DNA of 64,000 nt from an uncultured Streptomyces sp. (GTDB lineage Bacteria > Actinomycetota > Actinomycetes > Streptomycetales > Streptomycetaceae), in contig NZ_CANLBS010000029.1 of assembly GCF_947488945.1 (NCBI RefSeq), positions 1 to 64,000 of the forward strand, given 5' to 3'. How positions within the stretch are numbered: position 1 is the first letter of the stretch; the number at the start of each line of letters is the position of its first letter. The translations under genes and the position numbers were made by a program. Below are positions 1 to 7,237 of this stretch, in pieces. The notes beneath the pieces are model-generated. The model saw only the letters and a program-made list of their open reading frames with translations, did not search any database and had not been told where the DNA came from.

Positions 1-73
1 CTACGGCGTCGTCGGCGACCTCTTCGACGTCGTCCCCCAGCTCACCGAGGAGATCAAGACCCGCAAGGGCTGA
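1..73 (+). CDS. etfA: Electron transfer flavoprotein alpha subunit, C-terminal end (partial)
   Basis: Only the last 23 codons are in the window, in the frame starting at base 2 and ending with TGA at 71-73. The visible residues include GDLFDVVPQLTEEI and end in KTRKG. This is the typical C-terminal helix of EtfA/FixB, which closes the FAD domain of the electron transfer flavoprotein that passes electrons from acyl-CoA dehydrogenases to the quinone pool. The call rests on this short conserved tail alone; the upstream part and any etfB partner lie outside the window. Confidence 0.75.
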   Translation, partial: YGVVGDLFDVVPQLTEEIKTRKG

Positions 74-177
74 CCCCACCCCCTCTCCTCCCGTACCGCA
101 CCCGGGGGCCGCACGGACACCGGCACCGCACCAGCGACGCCGCGACCCGTACGGCCCCCGAGTCGTATCTGCCCACG

Positions 178-203
178 GGCGGTACGGCCCGAGCCGTGCC
201 GCC
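178..203. terminator. Hairpin downstream of etfA
   Basis: An inverted repeat with arms GGCGGTACGGC and GCCGTGCCGCC (10 of 11 pairs) encloses a CCGA loop. It lies between the end of etfA and the convergent minus-strand gene ending at 289. It is a likely bidirectional terminator without a U-tract, as is common in Streptomyces. Confidence 0.5.
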
Positions 204-288
204 GAGGACGCGCCCGCCCTGCCGGACGAGCAGGGAAAGGCGGAGCCCATGGGAGGCCCCCAGGAGTCCACCGTCCGTAGCGGACGTT

Positions 289-1020
289 CTACCGGGCGCG
301 CTGCTGCACTGCCAGCACCGGAATCGCCGCGATTTTTTCGGCCGTCAGGTCATCCCAGACCAAACCGGGCGGACGCCTGCGGTTGGTGCAGCGGATCACC
401 TCGTCGGGCGTGACGATGTAGTCCACCGAAAAGTCGTGCTCCGTCTCCGGGATCTCATCCTCGACCACCTGGAGCGCATGAACGGGTGCGACGATCACGG
501 TTGACTGAGTGACGAGGCCGGCCTCGACAAGAAGCGCTACCTCAAGGTCGGAGTACCCGGCACCCTTGCCGATGCGCGCTCCCGAACGGTTCACCGCGAC
601 GCTGCCGCAGACGACGACATCGATCGGGCGCATCCCATCCACGCCGACTCGCCGGGCAACCCGGGCCGCCCCCTTCTTCTCGGCGGCTTCACCAGCAGGA
701 ACGGTCAGCGTCTCGGGGTCGAGCAGGAAGAACGGTTCGAGGCTGGCCATCCTCGGCACCGCCATGTAGAGGAGCTTCCCGTCTTCCAGTGCGCGTGTCC
801 GAATGGGGAGCTGCGCCCAGTCGGGATTGGCCTTGACCGTGGTCGCCTGCTGCCACTCGTCCAGCTCGGCCAAGCACTCCGCCGTGGCCTGCGTGCCGTA
901 GAAACCGGGGATCTTCCCGTACGAGTCCGCCGGGGCACCGCCGCCGTCAATCAGGCGACGCCACACCTTCTCGCGCAGTGCCTGCTTGGCCTCGTCGATG
1001 TCTGCCACGCGCGTCCCCAC
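289..1020 (-). CDS. 5-formyltetrahydrofolate cyclo-ligase-like protein
   Basis: The 243-aa product belongs to the MTHFS/5-FTHF cyclo-ligase fold, which makes 5,10-methenyltetrahydrofolate from 5-formyltetrahydrofolate using ATP. The signature is the glycine-rich GARIGKGAGYSDLE at residues 148-160, preceded by DVVVCGSVAVN, with a VAPVHALQVVEDEIP segment after it. The N-terminal half, with FYGTQATAECLAELDEWQQA, matches the longer actinobacterial branch rather than the 190-aa housekeeping enzyme, so the substrate may differ. A GTG start at 1020 is used; GTG at 1008 is a possible alternative with a better-placed GGGGAC. It begins 6 bp after the XRE gene stop and is probably co-transcribed with it. 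Confidence 0.8.
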   Translation of the reverse strand: MGTRVADIDEAKQALREKVWRRLIDGGGAPADSYGKIPGFYGTQATAECLAELDEWQQATTVKANPDWAQLPIRTRALEDGKLLYMAVPRMASLEPFFLLDPETLTVPAGEAAEKKGAARVARRVGVDGMRPIDVVVCGSVAVNRSGARIGKGAGYSDLEVALLVEAGLVTQSTVIVAPVHALQVVEDEIPETEHDFSVDYIVTPDEVIRCTNRRRPPGLVWDDLTAEKIAAIPVLAVQQRAR

Positions 1021-1026
1021 CCGTTC

Positions 1027-2193
1027 TTAGATCGCTGCCATCAGGGCGAACAGCCGATCGTTGATCTCCTGCGCCCACGGTTCCTGCCGCCACTGCCGCA
1101 GCTCCCGCCCGGCAGAGAACGCCAGGTTAAGCCCACCACCCCCACGGGTCAGCTCGACAGCATCAATGGTGCGGTGCATGGCACTTGCGGCCTCATCGAG
1201 CTTGCCTTGGCGGATGAGGGCAAGCGTCAGGTTGCCCAGCGCGATGGCCTGGGACTTCTTCTTCCCCGCCAGGGCACGGGCGGTCATGCAGAGGATGGGC
1301 TCAGCCAGCTCCGGTAAGCCGAGGAAGAGGTAACACGATCCCGACAGCCGATTGAACTCGTTGACGGTGTAGTACTGGGCCGCCACGTCATCGGCGTCCA
1401 CCCGATCGAACTGGGCTTCGGCCTTCTTGAGGGCGCTCTCGCACTCGGTGCGCGCGCCGGTCATGGCATGTCCCTCGGCCACGTGCAGCAGGGAGAGGCC
1501 GGTAAGGGAAGGGCTGGTTTTTTTCGCCACCTCGGCCGCCTGCTCGGCGAGCGTCGTCCCTCGCTGCGGGTTCTTCTCACCGTACAGCGCCACGAAGCTC
1601 ATGCGCAGGGTGGCGTAGGACTCGACCGAGGCGTCGCGGACATGCCGCGCTGCCGACACCGCTTCTTTGAAGTACCCCATCGGGGCTTGGTGGTCGCGTC
1701 TCTGACTGACGTCCCACACCAGTTGCCCCATGAAGGTTGCCGAGTCGGCTTCGATCTCGAAGAGTGCCCGACGCACACGCGGGTTCGTGGCGTTCTCCCG
1801 GAGGAACTTCACCTGTCCGTGGAGGTGCCCCGCAGGACCGAGCAGCCCAGCGGACGACGCCTGGTCGTAGGACTCATCGAGTTGCCGAAGCTGCTCGTGC
1901 AGGTAGGCGACGGCAACCAAGTCGGCGCAGCCAGGGTGTTGGAGGACGTAGTTCATACGTTCGCTCGGTTGCCGCTGAATGACGGTAATGTCGTCCAACA
2001 GTTCTTGCAGTTGGTCGCCCGAGATGCCGAGCGCCTGTGCGAGTCTTGGACGGTGCCACGGCTGTGGTTCGGTCTCGGCGCTCTCCCACCGAACGACAGT
2101 GGTGCGCTCCACCCCCAGGACGGCAGCCAGTTCTTCTTGCGTCAAGCCGGAAACCTTCCGACGCTGGGCCAGCCGCACCCGCTTGGCTGCCAT
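1027..2193 (-). CDS. XRE-family regulator with helical-repeat sensor domain
   Basis: The 388-aa protein starts with a lambda-repressor type helix-turn-helix (about residues 8-60, with LTQEELAAVLGVERTTVVRWE). A long alpha-helical region follows that resembles the TPR-like C-terminal half of many Streptomyces XRE regulators. The ATG at 2193 is preceded by GGAGAGG. It is read divergently from the resolvase-fold/ATPase operon across 219 bp and upstream of the cyclo-ligase-like gene, so it may control both sides. The ligand is unknown. The sequence directly shows the HTH; the TPR call is from the residue pattern only. Confidence 0.8.
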   Translation of the reverse strand: MAAKRVRLAQRRKVSGLTQEELAAVLGVERTTVVRWESAETEPQPWHRPRLAQALGISGDQLQELLDDITVIQRQPSERMNYVLQHPGCADLVAVAYLHEQLRQLDESYDQASSAGLLGPAGHLHGQVKFLRENATNPRVRRALFEIEADSATFMGQLVWDVSQRRDHQAPMGYFKEAVSAARHVRDASVESYATLRMSFVALYGEKNPQRGTTLAEQAAEVAKKTSPSLTGLSLLHVAEGHAMTGARTECESALKKAEAQFDRVDADDVAAQYYTVNEFNRLSGSCYLFLGLPELAEPILCMTARALAGKKKSQAIALGNLTLALIRQGKLDEAASAMHRTIDAVELTRGGGGLNLAFSAGRELRQWRQEPWAQEINDRLFALMAAI

Positions 2194-2412
2194 GTGTCAC
2201 CTCTCCGGGGTGTAGGCCGAAATTTCACCATAGTCAGTTGGGGTACGTCGGTGCAGGCCGAACGGCCGATGCAACATCACTGCGTCATGGGTGCGTCACG
2301 CGTGCGGTGGGTTTTCGCAGGTCAGGCGGCTTTCCTGGTTGGCCGGACGGGGGATCGGTAGCGGCGGTACGCCTACCGTCGCCCCGGCCGTCCAGGCCCC
2401 CCAGGAGGACGG
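2194..2412. promoter_or_regulatory. Divergent promoter region between XRE gene and resolvase-fold operon
   Basis: This 219-bp spacer separates two divergent start codons and must hold both promoters. It is less GC-rich than its surroundings. It contains two copies of TGCGTCA (around 2281 and 2294), which are possible regulator half-sites. An AGGAGG ribosome-binding site sits at 2403-2408, just before the ATG at 2413. I could not assign clear -35/-10 boxes. Confidence 0.45.
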
Positions 2413-2736
2413 ATGCGACCCGCCATGTTTGGTTACCTGCGCCTCTCGCCCAGTGGCGAAGAGAGCAACGAAGGCCGCTCAATGCAAAGCGAGTTGGAGG
2501 ACTACGCCAACCACGAGGGATTCACCCTGGAGCGCGTGTTCACGGAGAACGCCCCCGGTTCCGAGCACGCCTTCTTCTCGATGGTTGAAAAGCTCCAGGG
2601 CTCAGAAGTGGAGAACGTGATCGTGCCCTCTCTGTGGCACTTCGCGCGCCTGCCCGGCCTCCAGGAGGCCATGCGGCAGCACATCGAACGAGAGATCGGC
2701 GCTCGTCTCTGGATTGTCCAAGGGGTACGGGGATGA
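2413..2736 (+). CDS. Resolvase-fold mini-protein A (no DNA-binding domain)
   Basis: The 107-aa product resembles only the N-terminal catalytic fold of serine recombinases. It opens with FGYLRLSP, where resolvases have YxRVS with the catalytic serine, then a QSELEDYANHEGFTLERVF segment and a core strand ENVIVPSLWHFARLPG. The serine of the YLRLS motif is kept, but the conserved LDRLGR arginine cluster is not intact, and there is no C-terminal helix-turn-helix. Recombination activity is therefore unlikely; a regulatory or scaffolding role is an inference. AGGAGG lies 4 bp upstream of the start. The last codons overlap the next gene by ATGA, indicating translational coupling. Confidence 0.7.
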   Translation: MRPAMFGYLRLSPSGEESNEGRSMQSELEDYANHEGFTLERVFTENAPGSEHAFFSMVEKLQGSEVENVIVPSLWHFARLPGLQEAMRQHIEREIGARLWIVQGVRG

Positions 2737-3065
2737 GCCACAGCGAAGGTGCGCCGCTCCTCTTCGGCTACATGCGTGTTCCGGACGACATGACCGACGA
2801 GGAGGTGCAGCAGAAGCAGGCCGACATGGGCGCGTACGCCGAAGTCGAGGGCTTCACCCTGGCGACCGTGTTCCACGAGTTCATGAACGGCGGGGTCAAC
2901 GTCTTCGACGAGATGGCCAAGGCCATACAGCACGTCGAAGCCCGGCACGTGATCGTGCCGTCCTACCGCGACCTGGCGCTGACCCGCCCTCTCCAAGACG
3001 CTATGACCCTGCATCTGGAACAGACGACGGGTGCGCAGATCGTCAGCTTGGACGAGCGCTCGTGA
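2733..3065 (+). CDS. Resolvase-fold mini-protein B (catalytic serine replaced)
   Basis: This 110-aa protein is a paralogue of the preceding one: FGYMRVPDD corresponds to FGYLRLSPS, followed by a similar AYAEVEGFTLATVFHE segment and the strand RHVIVPSYRDLAL. The residue aligned with the resolvase nucleophile is proline, so it cannot work as a recombinase. The ATG at 2733 was chosen because it makes an ATGA overlap with the upstream stop and gives the conserved N-terminus. The end overlaps the ATPase gene by GTGA at 3062-3065. Tandem duplication with loss of the nucleophile suggests a recruited, non-recombinase function. Confidence 0.65.
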   Translation: MSHSEGAPLLFGYMRVPDDMTDEEVQQKQADMGAYAEVEGFTLATVFHEFMNGGVNVFDEMAKAIQHVEARHVIVPSYRDLALTRPLQDAMTLHLEQTTGAQIVSLDERS

Positions 3066-3643
3066 TCCAGCACTCGGACGACGAAGAACCCTTTTACTTC
3101 TCGCAGCGCGCTCGCTTCATCGATCAGCTCAACCTCGCAGCAGTCGGCACGGCAGTGAGTGTGTCCCGTCACTTCATCCGGCTCACGCTCAGCAAGTGGC
3201 ACGCCCGTTCCATCGAGGGGGACGCCGCCCTCGTCGTCTCCGAACTGGTCACCAACGCCGTCAAGGTGACGGGTGTCCTCGACCGGCAGCCGACGTGGGT
3301 GGAGCTGGAGACCTTGAGCCTTGTGACCGTGCGCCTGGTCGGCCTCGACGCCAGCGTCGTCATCGAGGTGTGGGACACCTCCCAGCAGATGCCCACCCTC
3401 CAAAAGCCAGACGACGACACCGAAGGTGGACGTGGCCTGCTGCTCGTCGAAGAGACGGCGAAGGACTGGGGCTCCTACCGGACGCCACTGGGGAAGTTGG
3501 TATGGGCGGAAATCCCGGTGCCCGAAGCCGCTCCCATGACGCTGCCGCAGCGTCGTAAGTCGGAGCGCTCCAACGTCAAGCCGGCGGCGCGGGCAGATCC
3601 CTGGCTTCTCAGAAGCCTGCTCGTCGGGCTCCAAACCATCTGA
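3062..3643 (+). CDS. Anti-sigma-type histidine-kinase-like ATP-binding protein
   Basis: This 193-aa protein carries a GHKL ATPase (HATPase_c) domain like RsbW/SpoIIAB-type regulators. The N-box is ALVVSELVTNAVKVTG (about residues 56-71), and the glycine box is GGRGLLLVEETAKDWG (122-137). There is no sensor or phospho-acceptor domain. Such stand-alone ATPases are abundant in Streptomyces and are thought to bind or phosphorylate partner proteins; the partner here is unknown. A GTG start at 3062 overlaps the upstream stop by 4 bp. Three genes are thus fused into one translationally coupled operon (2413-3643). The C-terminal 40 residues are basic and unique. Confidence 0.8.
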   Translation: MIQHSDDEEPFYFSQRARFIDQLNLAAVGTAVSVSRHFIRLTLSKWHARSIEGDAALVVSELVTNAVKVTGVLDRQPTWVELETLSLVTVRLVGLDASVVIEVWDTSQQMPTLQKPDDDTEGGRGLLLVEETAKDWGSYRTPLGKLVWAEIPVPEAAPMTLPQRRKSERSNVKPAARADPWLLRSLLVGLQTI

Positions 3644-3682
3644 TCATCCCGCAGCGCCGCGACCCGAAGAAGGAGGACGACG

Positions 3683-3921
3683 ATGGGCACGACAAGGAGC
3701 TACCGCTTCCGGAGCTACACATGCCCCCCGATGGGCGAGACCACCTTCGCTGCGGCGTCCGTGTCGGGAGACGACGCCGACTGCGGAGCAGCCTCTGGTG
3801 AACAGGTCGAGAAGACCGATACTGACCGGTGGATCGCGGACACGTCCGCGACACCGGGCACGGTCGCTACCGGAGGACAGTGGCGGACTACGCGCTCGCG
3901 GAGCCGGGCGACTGGCAGTAA
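3683..3921 (+). pseudogene. DUF7848-family gene with a frameshift
   Basis: A good ribosome-binding site (AAGGAGG, 3669-3675) precedes an ATG at 3683. The frame reads MGTTRSYRFRSYTCPPMG, then GDDADCGAASGEQ and DRWIAD, a pattern typical of the short Streptomyces DUF7848 proteins. At about 3841 the similarity jumps to the -1 frame, which continues HVRDTGHGRYRR, then ALAEPGDWQ and a TAA at 3919-3921. Restoring one C after GCGGAC would rebuild an intact protein of about 79 residues. As written, the first frame runs on to 4048 with no family resemblance. It may be a real one-base deletion or a sequencing error. No slippery heptamer is visible, so programmed frameshifting is unlikely. Confidence 0.65.
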
Positions 3922-4414
3922 CCCCAAGAGCTACCGCCCAGACAACAAACCAGGCTCCCTCTCCTGTGATGGGCGGTATGAATACGCTCCGGTCGTCCGG
4001 GTGTTCTTGTGCGCCCGTAGACGCTCGCACACGGTAAGACGATCATGAACGAGCTGTTGGGCACCATCGGCAGCGTGAAAACGCGGCTCGGTTCGGACTC
4101 AAGGCGGTGCACGGCACCAAAGGTCTGGGCATCATGCAGCTCCGCTTCCAGTTCGAGGCGTCCTGTCGGCGGGATGAAGCGTCGGCCCAACGGCCCATGT
4201 GATTCGAGGGCAAGGCGTCCGCTGTCGGCCCTGGGCGCGCGGGTGCGGGTGGCCTGAGAGCGCGATGGGCGCGGCCGGGCCGTACACCGTGCGCCGCGCG
4301 CCTGTGGGGCCCTCCGCGACGGGGCCAGCCTCCCGTGGTCACCCGTGGTCCCCTGGTCTCCCGCTGTCACCCGTGACGCGCGACGGCCGGGGCGCCTGCC
4401 CCGTCCCCTCGCGT
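3922..4414. other. Gene-poor spacer between DUF7848 remnant and IclR gene
   Basis: I see no supported gene in these 493 bp. Codon-position bias is weak in all frames. Around 4330-4385 there is a cluster of short imperfect direct repeats of CCCGTGGTCAC type, just downstream of the minus-strand regulator gene. They may be part of its 3' end structure. Confidence 0.4.
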
Positions 4415-6202
4415 TCAGGACACCGCCACCCTGGTGAACCGGTCCGCGATGTGGAGTTCGGCTTCGATGCGGTGGGCGGTGGCGCGGAGTCGGGGGAGGA
4501 TCCGGTCCTCACACTCCTCGATCGTGCGGCTGCTGCTGTGCATGGCGACGTTGATCGACGCGACGGCGGTGCCCTCGCGGTCGCGGACGGGGACGGCGAT
4601 GGAGCGCAGGCCCGCTTCCAACTCCTCGTCCACCAGGGCGTATCCGTCCTGTCGCACCCTGTCGAGTACGGCTTCGAGCGCGTCGCGGCGGGTCAGGGTG
4701 TGGGGGGCGAGGGGGCGGAGTTCGGTGCGGGCGAGGCCGGCGGTGAGGTCGGCCGGGGGGAGGCCGGCCAGCAGGACGCGCCCGAGGGAGGTCGCGTAGG
4801 CGGGGAAGCGGGTGCCCACGGTGATGTTGACGTTCATGATGCGGTGGGTGGCGGCGCGCGCGACGTACTGGACAAAGTCGCCGTCGAGTACCGCGAGCGA
4901 CGCCGAGTCCTTGATGTGGCCGGCCAGTGCCGCGAGATGGGGCTGCGCGATCTGCGCCAGCGTCGTGCGGGAGAGCGGCGGGTAGCCGAGCCCGAGGACG
5001 CGCGGGGTGAGGCGGTGCTCGCGCCCGTCGGCGGCGGCGTAGCCGAGGTGTTCCAACGTGATGAGGGCCCGGCGCGCGGAAGCGCGGGAGAGCCCGGTGG
5101 CGCGGGCGACCGTGCTGAGGGTGAGGCTGTCCGCGCCGTCGCCGAACGCGGTCAGCACGGTGAGTCCGCGTGCGAGGGATTCGATGAACTCGCGGCCCAG
5201 CTCCTGTTTGGAGGCGGCCGTCCACGAGGCGAGTACGGGCGGCCCGCCCACCGGGGGGACGACCGCACCCGGCTCGCCGTCCACCACGCCCGCCGGACCC
5301 GGCACACCAGCCGGTCCCGCCGCGTCCGCCGCGCCCCCCGACCCGGCCGGCCCCGGCTGAGCCCCGCCGCCCGCGGCGTCACCGCCCGGGGCGTCACGCA
5401 GCCGGGCCTCCATCTCGTCCGCGGCGGCGCGCAGCCGCTCCAGCAGGCTGTCGCGCAGCCCCTGTGCGGTGTGCCGGCTCGTGTGGCTGACGACGCTCAG
5501 CACGCAGGCGACGCCGCCGGCCGGGGCGCGTACCGGGACGGCGAGGGCGATCAGGCCGGGTTCGATCAACTGGTCGTCCAGCGACCATCCTTCGGCGCCC
5601 GCGCGTGCGGTCCGCTGCTCGAAGTCGTCCTCGGCGGGGATCTCGCGGCGGGGCAGCGAGGGGAAACCTTCGCCGTCCGGGTCGGCGGCCCGGCGCTCGC
5701 GCCAGCCCCGCCAGTCGGCGGCGCCCCAGGCGGCGGCGAACAACGGTCCCGGTGCGGTGCGTTCGGCGGGCAGCAGGTCACCGATGCGGAAGCTGAGGGA
5801 CATCGCCCGGCGGCGGGTGGCCTGGTGGACGAAGCGGATGCCGTCGCCGTCGGCCACGGCGAGGGAGACGGACTCGTCGAGTTCGTCGGCGAGCGCGTCG
5901 GCGCGGGCGCCGAGGAGGCCGGGCAGCCGGATGGAAGCCAGATAGGCATTGCCGACCTCCATCAGGCGGGGGGCCAGCGTGACGTCCCGGCCGTCGAGGC
6001 GCACGTAGCCCACCCGGGCGAGCGTGGTGGCGACGCGGTCCACGGTGGAACGGGCCAGGCCGGTCGCGCGCTCCAGCGCGCTGAGGCTCATCGCCCCGTC
6101 GGCGTCGGTGAGCCGGCGCAGGACGGTGATGCCGCGCATGAGCGGGGCGACGGCCTCGGCCGGTACCTGCGTCTCGGGCGGGAGGGTCCGGGTCGGTGGC
6201 AT
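4415..6202 (-). CDS. Double IclR-domain regulator of the beta-ketoadipate operon
   Basis: This 595-aa protein contains two complete IclR modules in tandem. The first HTH (about residues 22-80, with LSALERATGLARSTVDRVATTL) and effector domain end near residue 270. An Ala/Gly/Pro-rich linker follows (about 270-325). Then comes a second HTH (SLARGLTVLTAFG, then LSTVARATGLSRASARRALITL) and a second effector domain ending in RIEAELHIADRF. Ordinary IclR/PcaR proteins have one module of about 260 residues. It is divergent from pcaI with a palindrome in between, so it is the likely pathway-specific regulator. The effector could be protocatechuate or beta-ketoadipate (inference). One polypeptide with two DNA-binding and two ligand domains could bind as an intramolecular dimer. 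Confidence 0.85.
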   Translation of the reverse strand: MPPTRTLPPETQVPAEAVAPLMRGITVLRRLTDADGAMSLSALERATGLARSTVDRVATTLARVGYVRLDGRDVTLAPRLMEVGNAYLASIRLPGLLGARADALADELDESVSLAVADGDGIRFVHQATRRRAMSLSFRIGDLLPAERTAPGPLFAAAWGAADWRGWRERRAADPDGEGFPSLPRREIPAEDDFEQRTARAGAEGWSLDDQLIEPGLIALAVPVRAPAGGVACVLSVVSHTSRHTAQGLRDSLLERLRAAADEMEARLRDAPGGDAAGGGAQPGPAGSGGAADAAGPAGVPGPAGVVDGEPGAVVPPVGGPPVLASWTAASKQELGREFIESLARGLTVLTAFGDGADSLTLSTVARATGLSRASARRALITLEHLGYAAADGREHRLTPRVLGLGYPPLSRTTLAQIAQPHLAALAGHIKDSASLAVLDGDFVQYVARAATHRIMNVNITVGTRFPAYATSLGRVLLAGLPPADLTAGLARTELRPLAPHTLTRRDALEAVLDRVRQDGYALVDEELEAGLRSIAVPVRDREGTAVASINVAMHSSSRTIEECEDRILPRLRATAHRIEAELHIADRFTRVAVS

Positions 6203-6380
6203 CAGTCCTCCGTCGGTGGGTCCGCGCGGCGGGCCTGCGGCGCGGGGGCGGTACGGGGGCGGTACGGGTCCGCGCGGCGGGCGGACCCGCCCCCATGTTT
6301 CCAGGTCACGGGCGGCGGCCGACCGGTCGCACGCGCGTCGGGTGCGGGGCCGCCGCGTGCCGTCGTCCTCCCCGTGACCA

Positions 6381-6409
6381 TTGACAGGGCTCCGGAGCGG
6401 CGGCAGACT
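6381..6409 (+). promoter_or_regulatory. Probable pcaI promoter
   Basis: TTGACA (6381-6386) is followed after 17 bp by CAGACT (6404-6409). It is a good vegetative -35 with a weak -10, as is usual for regulated Streptomyces promoters. The predicted start site (about 6416) falls just before the palindrome at 6418-6441. Confidence 0.5.
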
Positions 6410-6417
6410 CCTCGCAT

Positions 6418-6441
6418 CATAGTGAAGGAAACTTCACCATG
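6418..6441. promoter_or_regulatory. Palindromic operator upstream of pcaI
   Basis: Arms CATAGTGAAG and CTTCACCATG pair at 9 of 10 positions around a GAAA spacer; the inner GTGAAG/CTTCAC is perfect. It covers the predicted transcription start and lies between the divergent IclR gene and pcaI. It is therefore the best candidate binding site for the double-IclR regulator. Confidence 0.6.
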
Positions 6442-6466
6442 CGAACACGACTGGATGGACGGTCCC

Positions 6467-7237
6467 ATGGACAAGGTGGTCGCGGACGCGGCGCTGGCCG
6501 TGGACGACGTGCCCGACGGCGCGTCGATCGCGGTGGGCGGCTTCGGTCTCAGCGGAGTGCCGAACGTGTTGATCGACGCCCTCTACGCCCGCGGCGTCGG
6601 CGGCCTCGGCATCGTCTCCAACAACTGCGGAGCGATGGACTCCGGGCTCGCGGTGCTGCTCTCCGCCGGGCGCATCGGCCGGGTCACCGGCTCGTACATC
6701 GGCGCGAACAAGGAGTTCGCCCGGCAGTACCTGGCCGGCGAGCTGGAGGTCGAACTGATCCCGCAGGGGACGCTGGCGGAGCGTCTCAGGGCCGGCGGGT
6801 CCGGCATCCCCGCCTTCTACACCCCCGCCGGCGTCGGCACCCAGGTGGCCGAGGGCGGGCTGCCGTGGCGCTACGACGGCGCGGGCGGGGTGGCGCTGGC
6901 CTCCCCGGTCAAGGAGGTGCGCGAGTTCGACGGCACGGAGTACGTGCTGGAGCGCTCCATCCGCACCGACTTCGCCCTCGTCCGCGCCGCCCGCGGCGAC
7001 CGGCACGGCAACCTGGTCTTCAACAAGGCGGCGCGCAACTTCAACCCGCTGGCGGCGATGGCCGGCCGGATCACGATCGCCGAGGTCGAGGAGCTGGTCG
7101 AGCCGGGCGAGATCGACCCGGACCACGTCCACCTGCCCGGCGTCTTCGTGCAACGCGTCGTGGCCCTCACCCCGGAACAGGCCGTGGACAAGAAGATCGA
7201 AAAGCGCACGGTGACCGAGCGGGAGGCGCGGGGCTGA
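6467..7237 (+). CDS. pcaI: 3-oxoadipate CoA-transferase subunit A
   Basis: This is subunit A of beta-ketoadipate:succinyl-CoA transferase, which activates beta-ketoadipate to its CoA ester in the last-but-one step of protocatechuate catabolism. The 256-aa chain shows the family-I CoA-transferase features ASIAVGGFGLSGVPN near the N-terminus, VSNNCG, and GSYIGANKEFARQYL. The C-terminus is EKRTVTEREARG. The ATG at 6467 gives the canonical MDKVVADAA N-terminus; ATG 6455 is an in-frame alternative. The stop overlaps the pcaJ start (TGATG). It is the first gene of an eight-gene operon. Confidence 0.92.
   Translation: MDKVVADAALAVDDVPDGASIAVGGFGLSGVPNVLIDALYARGVGGLGIVSNNCGAMDSGLAVLLSAGRIGRVTGSYIGANKEFARQYLAGELEVELIPQGTLAERLRAGGSGIPAFYTPAGVGTQVAEGGLPWRYDGAGGVALASPVKEVREFDGTEYVLERSIRTDFALVRAARGDRHGNLVFNKAARNFNPLAAMAGRITIAEVEELVEPGEIDPDHVHLPGVFVQRVVALTPEQAVDKKIEKRTVTEREARG

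Noticed and set aside
4046..4201. Short plus-strand frame (ERAVGHHRQRENAARFG...) in the spacer before the IclR gene
   Set aside because: No start codon with a ribosome-binding site and no recognised family. It could be a remnant but cannot be supported.
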